From Gymnogyps californianus (Eukaryota; Chordata; Aves; Accipitriformes; Cathartidae), in the NCBI RefSeq assembly GCF_018139145.2, contig NC_059481.1, positions 10,962,368 to 11,026,367 on the forward strand: a DNA stretch of 64,000 nt. Direction: 5' to 3'. The first letter of the stretch is position 1; the number at the start of each line of letters is the position of its first letter. The notes beneath the pieces were generated by a model that ran no database searches, had not been told where the DNA came from, and worked only from the letters and a program-made list of their open reading frames with translations. The position numbers and the translations under genes are program-made. Below are positions 13,301 to 28,300 of this stretch, one piece after another.

Positions 13301-16300
13301 AAAACAAGTTAATTGCTGATGACCCTTAACCTCTGGCAGTGAGTAATGCAAATTTTTTCACTTTGCAGAACTTTTCAGTACCTTTCAGTACCAGCTTGTT
13401 CTAACACAAACTAGAGAAATCAATGGGCTCACTCAGAATATTGAATATCCTGATGATCTGATTTCACTGAAAAGCCACAGATGCAAAGAAGCAAAATCTC
13501 TCTGCACTACTGTGTCAAAATGCATTTCACATTGCTCTCAAAAGGTGCTATGAATTCTGTGAAAGATTATGGCCTTGCTCAGCAAGGGATATATTTTCAT
13601 ATATTTAAAAGTAAGCAAATAAGTACACTTCTGAATCAAGCTGCTGTGTGCTGACTCCAGTAACTATAAACTGAAGATACTTATGCTAACACAATGGAAA
13701 AACAATATCAAAGACAGGAAAAGATTCCAATCACTTGGAGCATACATATGTAGCAAAAGCAACGGCTATTTTGTACCTCTGGGCTCTTCACTGTTCCCTG
13801 CTGCATTTTGTTCTTCATTTTTTGTAGAATCCTTTGAAATTTCATATTCCTTTTCCATTTTAGCTGCTTCTTCCTTCGTACTGTCTGCTTCTTCACTACT
13901 CTTGTCTGAAGAAATAACAATAAGAGCAATTTTGTATCAAATGTATCAAAAGCACTTCTACATCACATCAATACGATCTTTAGGAAGTAAAACATTTTGA
14001 CTGATGATTGAGGAAGAACCTCATTGGAGTCTGGCTCAAAGTGGTTTCTAAAGGTCATCTCTACCCCAGACCTCTGGAAACAGGACTGCCTGTTTCTGCT
14101 CTTACAAACAGTAGCTGAATACAGGTGACTAAAATGCAATAATATGTAGTTCATAAAGGCACATTCCTTTGTGCAGAGAAAAATGATAGGAAATTGCATT
14201 CACTAGATCCAACGTTAACAAAGAATGATTTTTTATTATTTAAGTCTTTAAAAGCATTGATATAGCTTGCTTTTGTAGATGTGTAATGTCTGGACTCCAC
14301 TGAAGAAAAGGACAGTGAATATACTTCTTAAAGATTGGACAATTACGTAAAAATTCCTCTCTTGTTGTGTGTTTAGACATCGAAGCTGTGGTTACAGCTC
14401 CTTGAGGGACTGTATCTTTAACTAGCAGTCTGGCTTCTAAAGCAATTAGCATGCTTTTAACTGAATAAGTTTAAAAAAACCAGTGTTATTCCAGGAGAGA
14501 AAATTGTAGAATAAGTACCTGCTGGTAGCTTTGATCTGGTTTTAGTAGAAGGGTTCTCAAGCTTCTTCTTTGTCTGCTCAGCTATCATTGTATCTAAGTT
14601 TTCTAGAAATCAAGGCAAAACAAAACCAAACCCCAGTTATTCTTCAACAGATATGATGCAGAATCTGTACTATATTCTCCGCAACACCAGTTTGAATGGT
14701 AAGTAGAAATCTAAAAGAACAGTCTTCATCCTTGCCTCTGAAGAATTAATGCAGAGCCAACACTAAAAGAACAAACAAATAGCTATATGGAACTTTGATC
14801 AATCTTATAAAAAAAAATTAACAACTAAATCATGACAGTAAGTGTACCAAATAGAGCCAATATTCATAAAGACAGTAAATGTGTGCATATATTCTAATTA
14901 AGTCACATAAGTGACAAAATATAGGTAACAGTATCTGTAGCAATTTATTCTGATGAAAGCAATGAAAGGGTTTAATTAACTTCACAAAGTATACAAGACT
15001 ATGAAATACGTGCTTCATCTTGGTGGGAAAATATTATCCCAAACTGCTTATCTGTCTGGATTTTATATGGTTTCATTGGAAAAGAAGTCTAATAAAAGCT
15101 TTTAAATTATATTTAGATGAAATAAATATGTAAATTGAACTGATTAAAATAAATATTTTTTGAAGTTGCTGAAGTCAAGCATTTACCTGAAAACCCAGTA
15201 GGCAGCCATGGCCATGTATACAGCTCTAGAAGTCTAGAAAATGTTTTTCTATACAAGTTTCAGGGCTGAACTCATCTAATTTGAAAGTAAAAGCACCTTT
15301 TCATGAAGATGGACGTTTCAGCTATAAACATTGTATGCTTATGTGGGAAAAAAAAAAAAGTCCTTTTGATACAACACTTAATAGATATTCACAGATACAT
15401 ATTATCATACAATCTGCCATTTTTCCTCAGTCATATTATGGACATGGTGTAGAATTTTCTTTCCCTTTATCAGCTTTTTTGAAAGGTTCAGTTAAACATG
15501 GATCCAAAATTTGACAGAGGTCAGCTAGTTGGTGGAGTATTTTTGAGAGACTTGGTTTTGAATTGCCAATATTCCCTTTATATAAACAGCTAAAATATTC
15601 AGTATGAGATGTGGTAACTGTGGCAGAATAGATATTATAGGGCTAGTAAATATTTTAGATCATATCTTCTGTGTAAGGCCCACATTTTATCCATCAGCTG
15701 GGAGCATCTTTTTCCATAGGAAAGATACTCAGCACTGAAACCTAAAGATTAGTTTTTTAGCAAGCACATTTCTCTTCATGGCAGATCACCATAAGCAATT
15801 CTGCCTGCCATCTGATGAGAAATCACATAGTCCTGTTTGCCTGAGTCCTCTATATTTTGTTATTTACATAAAATTAAAATGTAAGCAGTTTTCGTTGGCA
15901 CCCTGCCTGATTGCACCCTGTCAATTCTACATCATATTAGGGTTTTTTCGTGAAAAGTAGTTTCATTTGGTACATATCCTTTTAATGTGATTTCTGACCT
16001 TGCCATATGCCCTAAACTAAACAGGTCTGGGCTGGGTTACAAGCTGGATCAGACATACTGATGAAGAAAAAAACAAGCTAGAATTATAGTGGTGGTATTG
16101 ATGCCTCACTAATCACTTGATCCAAAGCTTATTGAAAGGACCATAAACACTCCTTTCCGCTGAGCTTAAGATACTATTTTTTATCCTGAATCAGTACCAT
16201 ACTAGTATTCCAGCAGGAACATAAGGATTTCTCTGTTGCAAGAGGCACAGTTTTTAGGATAAGATCATACAGCTAAGAACTTAAAAACCCTTTGTAAATT

Positions 16301-19300
16301 CAAGTGAATAGATTATTCTCCTTCACTAATTCATGCAAATGCAAAAATGTCACTGATTTTAGACCTTAATCCAGCAAAATCTATTAAATTAGGCCCAATT
16401 TTAAGTGTAAACATAGTATTTTAAAATAAATAGGAGTATTTAAATGTTTAAAATGCCACACATATGTAAGTGCATTGATTCATAAATGCCTTTCATGTTC
16501 TGTCTTAAAAGTGTCTGCATTTAGGCACTGCTGCAGTAAGCTTGTATTAGCAGAAAATAAAAAGACTCCACCACAAGATGGATTTATAACCCAGTTAGAC
16601 ATCTTTAGATTTAAATGTCTCCATACTGATAATATTTCCAAATGTTTTTGTTATGTTGATAGACTGTAGTGTTTAAAAGTTGTACACATATCCACTTACA
16701 GCATGTGCTACTGAAGGCAATAGGATTTATACTCCTCTATTGTTCAGCTACTTCTATAAATCCCATCAGGAATTCTACAGTTTCTCTGAGTCTTTTGATT
16801 TGGCTAACAATTTCATTTGAGTTCAACCTATGAGTAATAAACAATATTTATTACTACTTTGTCAAGTACAGTAACATGGTGATACGCATTTTTTTCCAGC
16901 CATATGCATTGAACAGCTACATCTGTATATAAAGTATAATATGGCAATGTTGACCACTAATGATCCAAGCTTTGCCAGTAAAGCCAGACTGAATATGACA
17001 ACAACTATATTCCATTTTCAAAGCTTTATTTTGTCAGTAAAGATATGGACAAGTTTATATGACAGGTCTTTTAATAAGGACTACATTTTACAGGAGAAAT
17101 ATCGAAGCTATCTTGCTAGCTGGATGGCACATCAACATGAATCTCAAGATTTCATAAGCAGCCGTATTTTCTGCGTGACAGAGAGGAGTTAACTATGTAA
17201 GCCTGTTCATGTTTATGGGGATCATCTGGTGTACCTACAGATATATCATAGAGAGAATATTACCAGAGAATCCCAATTCTTCTTGAACAGGATTTATTGC
17301 CCTTTTTTTCCCTTCAGAATTAATGTCTTTAACAGCTGGTATTGTTTCAAAACATGTTTGTACTTGTCATATGTGGCTAGGCCAAGGCTGAACAATGTTT
17401 GCTCTGAGTTACACTGATGGAGTGAGTCATCTTCTCAACTGAGATGTGCCTGGCCAGCAACTAAGCAACTGCATGTTGTATTTGGAGGTCTAACAAGAAT
17501 TGATTCCTTTCCTGGTATTGTTTCCCTAGCAACGTAATTTTTACAGAGGAAGAGTTTAGAAAGGTACTGACCTTTCCACAGACCTGGCCACTTATTTGAA
17601 ATGGCACTAATTAAAGCAACAGAACAATAACTACTGAGCTAATGGAAGTGACCTACGTTGGTAAAATAGGTCACTCCTCTGGCGGCCGGCTTTCTGCGGA
17701 GCAGTATAATCTCATCACTCGAACCAGACACCAGGAGTCAGAAGATCTGGTTTCTGCCTTACCTCACTTTCTAACTTGCTCTTTGATCTGGGATGATTCA
17801 CTGAAGCATTCATGCTGCAGGAGGGCTCCTATTTTGAGTAGGCATTCTGAGACGTCCCTAGGCCCAGTTTCTACAGGTGCTACACACCGATAGATCCTAT
17901 TAATTGCATCTGAAAATGCAAATTCCCAGCACTTTTGAAACTCTGAAGTCCTTTGAGTTGGGCATCCAAAAATCTGAATCGCATAAAAGCAGAATGCTTA
18001 TCTTTACTCTGGGAGAATGCACCCGTTAAATCCATGGAAAAAGATACTACGTGAAAAAATACTAGATGTTCTTATTAGAAAGGCACAAACTAATGTACCC
18101 ATCTGAGTATTTAATGGAATTGGTAATGGAAACCTGAAATGGACTCTTCTCTATAGATAGACAGATTCACCGTGTTTTCCATCCTCTTGCAAATTTTCCT
18201 GCAAAGGGTTTTTTCATCTGCATAATTGTCTTGCACCCGGGAGGCAGTTTCACATTCTAGCCTTGTCAAATTGACTGAAGCTGAGATTTCATGTCATTAA
18301 ACTTCCACAGAAAGACCTGCTTTGCTGTTGTTTTCATACAGCATAGAAAAGCTGTGTTTATTAAAGGAGAAAAAGAGATGACTGTGGTACCTGAAATCAA
18401 TCTTAACGATAGCTAAAAAATTAGTTTACTTAATAAGTTCATACACTACAGCAGCTTCAGCCAGAAAGCTTTGTGTTCATGACCGCTTGTATGAGATGCA
18501 CATATTTCAGGTATTAAAAACGCACAGTTCTCCCAGGGCTCTTCTGTCTCCTGCAACAGGTGATCCTTAAGAGTTTGTAAGGCCTTTTTCCATCTGTGAC
18601 AAAACTCAGGACATCTCAGCATTTGCTTGTGACTATTCTGTGGGGAATAGTGTACCTGATTAATTCTTTGGCCAAATCCTCCTTTTAGTTTACATGAGTG
18701 CAGGTCTAAGAACTGTCAGTATCCACTGGATTTTCACTAGTGTAGCCAAAAGCAGAGTTTGACCTTTAGTCAGCTTGTATATGTATCATTGTTCTGGTTC
18801 CGGCTGGGACAGAGTTAACTTTCTTTTTAGTAGCTGGTACAGTGCTGTGTTTTGGATTTAGTGTGAGAATGATGTTGATAACACACTGATGTTTTAGTTG
18901 TTGCTAAGTCGTGCTTATCTTAAGCCAAGGACTTTCCAGTTTCCCGTGCTCTGCCAGCAAGCAGGTGTGCAAGAAGCTGGGAGGGAGCACAGCCGGGGCA
19001 GCTGACCTGAACTAGCCAAAGGGGTATTCCATACCATGGAACGTCATGCCCAGTATATAAACAGGGGGGAGTTGGCCGGGAGGCGCGGATCGCGGCTCGG
19101 GAGCTAACTGGGCATCGGTCAGCGGGTGGTGAGCAATTGCATTGTGCATCACTGGTTTTTTTCCTCCCCCCCCCCCCCCCCCTTCCTTTTTTTTTGTTGC
19201 ATTCCTTTTCATTACTATTACTATTATATTTCATTATTACTATTGTTAGTACTATATTTTACTTTAGTTATTAAACTGTTCTTATCTCAACCCACGAGTT

Positions 19301-22300
19301 TTACTTTTTTTCCTTTCCTTTCCTCCTCCTCACCCCACTGGGAGGGGGAGGGGGAAACGGCTGCGTGGTGCTGAGTTGCTGGCTGGGGTTAAACCACGAC
19401 AATCATGCATATGTCATATAAACTGCTTAAACTGTGACGAACAAGAGAAATCCCTCCATTGTGGAATTACAGATGGGTCTCAGCCTTGCAAATCTCCTGT
19501 TCCTTTCTAAGTCCCTGCTTACATGTCAAGATATGGCATTTTCTTTTTGAATCTTCCTATTTGACTGATTTGTCATGATGGTGTGTCTGAAGCCTAATGC
19601 TGCTATGAGGAACGACACGTCAGGTGACAAACCCCAGGTAGTGGCATCACTTGTAAATGGATTACAGGCAAGATGGTCAGAGTGATTTGAAATAAAAACA
19701 GCAGCAGTATCGCTTGGCAATCAGATTAAAAGCAACTCAAAAAGCAAAACACAATTAAATAGATGTGTTTTGAGGTGAACAAAGCTCGGATCAAGTCTCC
19801 TTTATTGTTCTTATTAAATTCCCTACCTCACGGACTATTTCTCAGATTTATCCTTTCAATATTCTACAGGCATTTCCTTTGCATTACTCCAGGTCTCCTA
19901 GAGCTGTGTGGTGCAGTCCTTTCCTAATCCGTTCCCATCCTGAGGCTGCTACATGGCCTGTGCACACATTTTAAGTATTTTGATAGCATGCACTTTATAA
20001 GCACAACGGTTTGGGACTGAAGCAGCACACAGCCGCCTCTGCTGCAGGAGTGGGATGGAGCTTAGTTATGAAAGTTCAGTGACACCCTCTACCCCGCACC
20101 CACATCATAATCTCAAATCATAACTTACAGTCTCAGTGCTCAGCTGTCAACAGAGAGATACTGAATTCAGAAAGTAAGGGGTTTTTATGCAGCTATTAAA
20201 TACAGTGAGAAAAAATAAAAGCATTGCCCTCCTTTCTTTAGAAACACAAACCACTTGGTAGGATGCAAAACCTAGATTTTCAGGAACTAAGCAATACACT
20301 TGTCAAAAGAGACACTATGAGGAGATAGAGATTTCTTACAAAGTATCCAGCTGGGAAAGCAGAGAGGAGGCAGTGAAGGGAAATGGAAGAAGAGGCAATA
20401 TATTTGCAAGAAATAGCTGCAAATTTAAAGGGTAGATAGTGATAAGCAAAGGAATGAACTGTAATATATTCGTTTTCGTTCTTGTACACATGATTTCATA
20501 GTCATGTTAATGTGGTGGGAAAAAGAATTAGTAATACTAAAACTACTGGATCTCTCCCAAAAAGATATCTGAGAAAATTTAGATCCTATGGATACTGGAA
20601 ATACTATGCTCTCACACATATTGTCACCCTCAGGTGATGCCCATTTTACTGTGGTGTGTAGTGGTCCTGTTTTTTAAGAACTGTGAGGTTAGCTGTCATA
20701 GACTTTTCACACCATAGCTACCCATTTTTTTACTATGAAGTGAGAGTCCGAATGAGGGAAAATAGGAGATAAGAGCTAAGCAGTGAGGGCGAAAAAAACA
20801 TTCATGTGTTTGTGCAAATGCAGAAGTAGCATGGGACAGACATGGATGAGGCATGGGATGAGGCTACAGAAAGAAAAGCTATAAAGTTGCAGTGGGGTCT
20901 GTGATCAACATACTTGCTAGATTCCAGTCTTGTCTGGGACCTGTGCACACTCTCTGTTCCCACATCCTTTTATCTTACGTCCATGCAAATTTATCTTGGG
21001 TTTAACTATTCACATATACTTTACACCATCAGTGCTGCTCCTCAGTATTCGGCCCACTGCCCGCATCTGAGGTGCCCCTGATTTCTACTTTTCAGATATG
21101 TGAGAATCCTTGATCTTCCTAAGAACAGTACAATATACTGGCATCCGTGTCACCTTAGTTCATCAGATACAAAATAAATAGCAGAGAAAAGAGAGCTGCC
21201 TGAAATTAAATAACTCCCACTGGCAGCTGTATGCATCAGTCATATGATAAAATAATACTGGGCAAGGAAAATCACCAAAGGGAAATTCAGATAGGGAAAA
21301 TCAATTAAAGATTTTAATGCTTATGAAGAAAACCTACAGTAGCAACAAAGAGCCCTTTGAAAAAAAGGACATTAAAAAAGAAAAAGAAGGTATTATGCAT
21401 GAACAGTTCTCTGTATGAAATACTGTCAGTGCCCTTCATCTCCCAGGTCACAACGAAGGAAAGAACAAAAGGTCCACATGACACTGTCCATATATCACTT
21501 GCAGCCTCTGGCACTGGTTTAGCCACACCTTCCCTCACCCCTTTGAAATCACACAGTCTGCAGCAGGGAGCATCTGCTTCTGGAGACAGTGCGTAGGGGA
21601 AAGATGATGCCAGTCTGTGCTGTGATATGCTCTTTGCCTCACACTCTTGGCTCTGTGCCGCTTCTTGCCTAACTAAACAAATATCAGGATCAGACCTTTG
21701 GCCTGCAGCATCTGTGCTGATAAGAACTTCAGGGATTAGTCACAGTTTTCAAACGAGTCCTCCTCTCCCAAGAAAAGGCCAGATTGTGTCTACTATGCAC
21801 TGGCCTACGCCGGGGAAATTGCAGAGCTTTGCCTTCATCAGAGGTGGAGCTATGGAGGGTACCAAGCGTGAATGCGAGAGGCAGAACAGCTATTCCATAT
21901 TCCTTAGCATGGAGAGGCAGGGACATGTTAAAAATCAACATAGGGGACTTTCTGCCTCTTCTGTTCCCCCTGGATTTTTTTCATGCAGCCTCAGTCTGTC
22001 TAAAAGAGAGTACTATAGTAAAACAATATCCCAACTGTAACTTCAGAAAAGGACCAAACTAATGAGTGTATGTATACCTCGGCAATAGTTCACCAATGAA
22101 CCATCCATCTCCCTATTGCTAGTGCATCCTGCAGGTTGGTCTTCTTTCCAATTGTCCATGGAGAACAAATGATGAGGGGGTAGAAGAGGTAAACAGAGAC
22201 ATCTGTTCATGCCCATTTCTAACCAACACAATCTCCTACTCAGTCACGGGGGAGAGTGTGGATTCTGACAGTGAGTCAGAGCCAAAGGGAGGCGGTGTGA

Positions 22301-25300
22301 GAGGTGGCTTTGGTTTGGTCTATGGAGGGAGGCAGCTGTGACTCAAACACTGCATACTGATGAGCTGGAGCAATTTCTCTATTCCCCTCCTAATTAAAGG
22401 GGGTTTGCTCCCCAACTAGTCTGCTGTGGGCTGTGTGCTGTACACTGTGGCTCCAGTAAGCTAAATGCTCTACTACAAGGAGGTGAAAAGTGGGATTCTC
22501 CTCAGAAAGAGCAAAGCTACAGAGCGCTTAAACTTAATTTTCTTCCCACTCCCTTGCCTCTTTCTCTTCTCCAACGTTGTTCAGTTGTGGAAGATACAGA
22601 AGCCCTCATTTAGAAACCGAAAACAAAATGACCAACCTCAATCATAAGAGGCGATAAAATAGGCATTATATGCAGTATCACAGTGAAGCTTCTATATATC
22701 TGTGAGATAGACAAGCACCGATGGCAAAAGTTTGTGCTACATGTACTAGTCAATAAATGAGAACTCCACACAAGAATACAATGTGCACATAACTAATTTA
22801 CATTTCTAGGGTAATAGCTCATTGGATAACAGAACTTTCATTTGGTTGGGGTGGCAATGGATGAATTTGCTACACATCTACTCTTGTAAGCAGCGTATAG
22901 CAGGAGAATATAATCAATGTACTGTGTAAAAAGAATTCATATGTACACACTGGTGCCTCTTAAGAATTTGTCTATCATCTCTGAAAGCTCTATTTTTGTT
23001 ATGGTCCACTAGGCTCTAATTACAAATATTTCCTAGGATGGTTCTAAAAATCCCTCATTATTTTGGTCTTATTAGTGGGAGATGATTTACAAATGTATCC
23101 GAACAAACTGGCAGAAACCATTTGTTCCTGCTTCTAAGCTGACAACAATATTATTAAAATAAATGTATTACAAAACCATAGTTTACTTTACATAATTACT
23201 ATAAACAGCGCTTTTACCAGGATGGTAGTGGACTGATATGCTTTCAGTTTAAAACTAGCTAGATAGCCTGGCATATGCAGGAAAAGTCACTCAGCACACA
23301 AAAAAATTCCTCTTCTTTGTGTGGTGTAGATGAAGATTTTCCTTAATATTTATCTGGTCTGTGATAGATGGCTCTGATTGATAGAAAAGCTATCATCAGA
23401 GTGAATCTCCACCATGACACTACTCAACAGACAGAAGGAAAATGAAGGGAAGTATGATATTATTCACAAACTAATATTCAAACAGTACAAGTATCTATGC
23501 AATGCATTCCTTATTCTGCTCTGCTGAAATCAAAGTGAATTTTGCCATTGGCTTGAACAGCACTTTTTCTCTTGAAGCACTCAGCACTGTGAAGGATATA
23601 GTCCTTTCAGTTCTGCATGGAAAATTCAGTATCAGCTATTTATGCAACAGAAATAGTATGAATGCCATGAATAATGAAACATTTTATGCTGAATCAGTCA
23701 TAACTTCTCTGAAAGCTTCTTGCTGCTTTCCACTGGTCATTCTGTGGAGAGATTCCAACTCCTTCATTCCACTCTGTCACGGCACCTTTGCCAACAACAA
23801 TCATTGTTTCAATAACTGTCCTAAGTCCTTCCCAATACTCAACCTGTTCAGTGATAAGAGCCTCTGCCTCTAGCAGGTTGGGGCAAGCAAGGAAAGTTCA
23901 GCTGTTTGGGCAGCTTTTGCTGGATGCTGACAATCAACCCATAGGTGGATAAGTTGATACCACAGCTGGATCTAATTCACAAGTGTCCTGGTTTCGGCTG
24001 GGATACAGGGGGAAGTGGCTGCGTGGTGCTTAGCTGCTGGCTGGGGTTAAACCACGACAACAAGCCACCTGTATAACTGTGATCCTGTGTCATATGATTA
24101 ATTACCTTATGCTTTCTGTACCAACAACGTTTGTCCATTCTTTTAATTGCAAAAATGATTTTAAAGCAGCTTTCAATCTTCAGAGGACAGATAGGCTTTC
24201 TAGAAAGATTTCTGAAAGCCTTTGAACAGGCTAGAAACGTATCATGAGGCTTTCACTCCACAGAAGAATTTGCTCCCAGTACATCAAAATACAGCATTCA
24301 TAGTTAAGAAAGTAAAGAGTCATAGAAGATAGTGGCATTTTGCCACCAGCAGGGCAATTATCAAATATGATACACTTCAGCTGAATGCACATTTTATATC
24401 AGTTTGTTACAGCCGCTCTTTAATGCTTCCAGAGCTACACTTTCTGAATACGTACTGTAAAAGGTAGGCAGTACTTTTTCTCCTCTTTCATATATATGAA
24501 TACATTGTTTTTGGCTTTCTGGGTTCTGTGTTACAGATTATATTTGGCATATGGAAAGCTTTTAAATATGTATTACATAATATTGAATATGTGTATTAAA
24601 ACACGAACTTCCTCTTCCTTGCATTTGTATGTGTGTGCATGTGTGCTTTTCTTGCACCACACTGCAGCTAGACCCTTTGTCACTTGAAGCTAAACCTAAT
24701 AACATCATTCACTGCAGCAGCAAGATACTTTCCCCTAGAGCAGGATACAATGATGATGACATAATGCTGTGGTTTCCAAATCCCAAACCAGCTGTTACTG
24801 GTATATGCATTCAAATTCACTGTCTCTGCATCCGTGTGAGAGGCACAAAAGCTTGTGACTTGATTCAGTAAATGATTTATTATTTTGAATGTATAATTCA
24901 GGGACATAGCTTACGCATGGCTTCAGCCACAGAGTGGGGAAAAGTAATTTATTTAGGCAGTTTCCTACTGTAACAAAACAGAGAAAGGATATAATCCATC
25001 TGCACAGACCCAGTAGGTATTTTCCACCAACTAGCATGGGATCTGCTTACTGATTTTGGACTGAGGGAACAACTAGAAGCTGCCAATTTTTTCAATTGTT
25101 TCTTCTCTCTGACAGACATTCATACTAGTTCCTTTATCTGCTATAAAGAAACACAGCTGGCCATCAATCCCCTAACCCAAATTGCAATAAGAAACACCGT
25201 ACCTATTCAAGTATTACTGGGTATATTATGTTGTAACTTGTAGTTGAATAAGGGTGGCAATAAAACTGCTGCTATGCTTATGGATATTGCAAGAAGCTAC

Positions 25301-28300
25301 GATTCTCCTGTGCTTGCTGTTCTTGAATATTTGAGAATATTAGCTCAATAAATGAAGGTCAGCTTTAAAGTAATTTCTCAACAGCAAGTCTAAAAAAAGA
25401 ATACCACAGAAGCAACTTGAGACCTATGAGAAAGCTTTTTCCACTACAGTAAGTTGCTTTGATGGAGTACAAAATCCATCTCTGCATAAATCACTCATTT
25501 GCAAGGCAGAGCCTGGATACATCAGTTGATAGTCTTACTTTAAATCCAGACTAAATCAGACCTCTGAAACTCTTAACCTAATCCCTGCCCTCTGTACTAT
25601 GTCATCATGGCAATTTGTTTCCAGGGTTACAGTATTTATTTTCTCAAAGTAAAGCCAATGTGAACAACTGCCCTGAATTTTAGCAGGAAAAATGCATCCC
25701 TAGTGTAATTCCATTATCTGAGTGGTCTTGCGTCAGGAGTGAATTCAGCCTATTAAGTTTTGGCACAACACTATCAGTGAGGGCAATATCTGCTCAAGCC
25801 ATATTATCTTCATTTGTAGAATGACACTGAAACCACTGCACTTGTAATAAACCATTTCTTTATGTGCATCTTTCTTTAAAGGTACAGGCAGCCAGAGGAA
25901 TAAAGAGCTGAACTGTAGCATAAGTTGTCCAAATATTCCAAAATTCAAGGACTTCTCACAGGAAATAAAGGGATAATCTTGGTCAGAGATATAATGAATC
26001 TTTAGAGAGGAGGTACAATCATGCACTGAAAGCGAATCACGATCCACTGGATTTTTTGTAGCCAAGTAATTGATAATCAATCCGTACAGTTACAGTTGCA
26101 TCAATCAACCATGTATCTGCAACAGCCCATATCAAACAAGCCAGCAGAAGTCATGAAAGATCATTGCCAGTCCTATCTCTGTGACAGGCTGATTTATTAA
26201 GCTGAGAAATTGCCCTGATGTAAACAAAAACTTTTCAGGCTAACCCAGACCAGGAATACTTCAGAAAAATGAAAGGGTTGTGCAGAACTTATGCAGATAA
26301 GCCCTTCTGTAGCTCTGCTTGCTTAACTAGAAAGGCTACCAACAGTTAATATAAAAGAGTTTGTAAAGGCCAGGAGAGGTCTGTGAGGAAACAAAACAAA
26401 ACAAAAAACCAAACCCAGGCTGTTCCAAAATCTCTCTTCAGGAAATTATAACAATTTTACAAAATCTGCATAGCCACAGACTCTAAAATGGATCCAGGAA
26501 AGAGTGCTTCAAAAACTACTCCTGTGCCAAGATGTAACACCTTCCATAGATGGAAGGAGTTTTACTTGGTAGAAGATCATAGCATTAGGTCTCGTCTACT
26601 CTAGCTACTTACAGATGACAGATTAAAGGTGCTGAAGTGCTGGATTCTTTTTGGAAAATGCAGGTACCTGATCCACCTGAATATAACTGAGCAAACCACT
26701 AATCTTCCCCTGACATAAAACCATTGAAATCACGTGTGCTTCACAGGCGTGAAAGTGGAATCATCCTCTAAATACATATCCGATAAATAACCTTTCCTTC
26801 ATTAGATGGAAATATTAAAGCAGTATGGAATTCAACATTGCTATAATGAATGATCAATCATTTAGAAGTACAGCTTTAACATTTTGAATGAACAAGTCTG
26901 AAACAGGACTCATAAGAGCAAGGAACATGAGAATATAATTATCACTGTTGGCAGAGTAAGAACATAGCATTAATAACACTGTTGCATAAAGTATGTACTC
27001 TCACCCAGATAGGAAACTCCTTCTTCTGGTGTGATTGTTCCATATTTAACCATCATCTTCACAAAATCAATCAGGGTTTTCATGATAGTTATCAAGGTCT
27101 CTTTCTCTTTTGCCTCTGTCTCTGTGTGAGGGGATAAAGCAAAACTAGTCAAAGACTTCAGGCAACTCGGAAAAACTCAGTTCTGCAAACTCTGCACAAA
27201 CTTCATGCATAAAAAATGACCTACTCACTAAAAAGAAAATGCTGTGCTGGATTAGCAAAGAGAACTCGTATATATGTTTCCCTTTAAACTGCTCCTGCAA
27301 AGTACAGCTGAATATACTTTAAAACTTCAGGGTTTGGTTCTTCTTCATAGCTTTTTGTCTTGAAGGTCTATGTTATGGAAGGCAAATGGTATTAATTCCA
27401 TTTTACAGATAAAACCACTAAACACACTGAGATGAAGTGACTTGACAGAGTTCAAATTGCTGGTCAGAGAGCAGACATAGGCAGAGTTTTCTACAGTCTC
27501 TGTCTTTTTCTTTTCTTTGTCTGTGAACTACCTAGTAGACCAGTCTGGCTTTGTATAAGGAAGATAGCTCAGAGATGCTTTCTCCTACAAGATCCATGGG
27601 TTCAATGACAAAAATATAAAGTGTCTCAAATGAGATTGTTACCGTGCACAAGACCATGACTCAGGTACTGGGAAAACATAATATTACATGGTTGGGAGGA
27701 TCATGACTCCAGAATAGGATACAAATAACAATTTTTCATTATAAAAATCCATCTTTCCTGCACATACATATCTCTATCTTCACAATCACTGCTTCTTAGC
27801 TTTCTTTTTCCACTGTGTTTATCTGCTGAACAATATTACTGCTATTTCTGCATTAGCAGCATGAAACTCCCCCATCACACGGTTACACAAGCCCTTCCCA
27901 CACCCCAGGTTGTTGCTGAAGGACCCAACAGAGCCAGGGACACTGTCAGACAGGGACAGTCAGAAACATACTCCCAGCCTTGGCAGAGGGCCAGCCCCTT
28001 TGGAGAGCTGCTGAACAGGTTTTTTATTGCTGCCTGCAATTTAAACTGTAGGATGCAACTGAATCCCCTCTCCTCCAGCATGATATAAGCCAGCAGATGA
28101 ACAGCATAAAGCGGGAGACAAGGCAGAGATGTGCAGCCAGTGGGTCCTGGTTCTATTTGCTTGATAACCTGTTAAACTCAGCATGCCTTTCTGCTTTGTG
28201 AGTAGAGAAAGGAGAAGAACTAGCATGCAAAACTACCGTGGGAAAATGAAAAGAACAGGAAGAAGAATATGAAGTTTGTAGATTGGACTTGAGCAAAATA

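Noticed and set aside
18920..19374. Open frames of 66-104 codons inside the solo LTR
   Set aside because: They read across the LTR's regulatory sequence and C/T runs. LTRs of this type do not encode proteins.
21627..22040. 137-codon open frame in SCG3 intron 8
   Set aside because: No splice signals fit SCG3, no recognisable protein family, and it overlaps other equally long frames; likely random.
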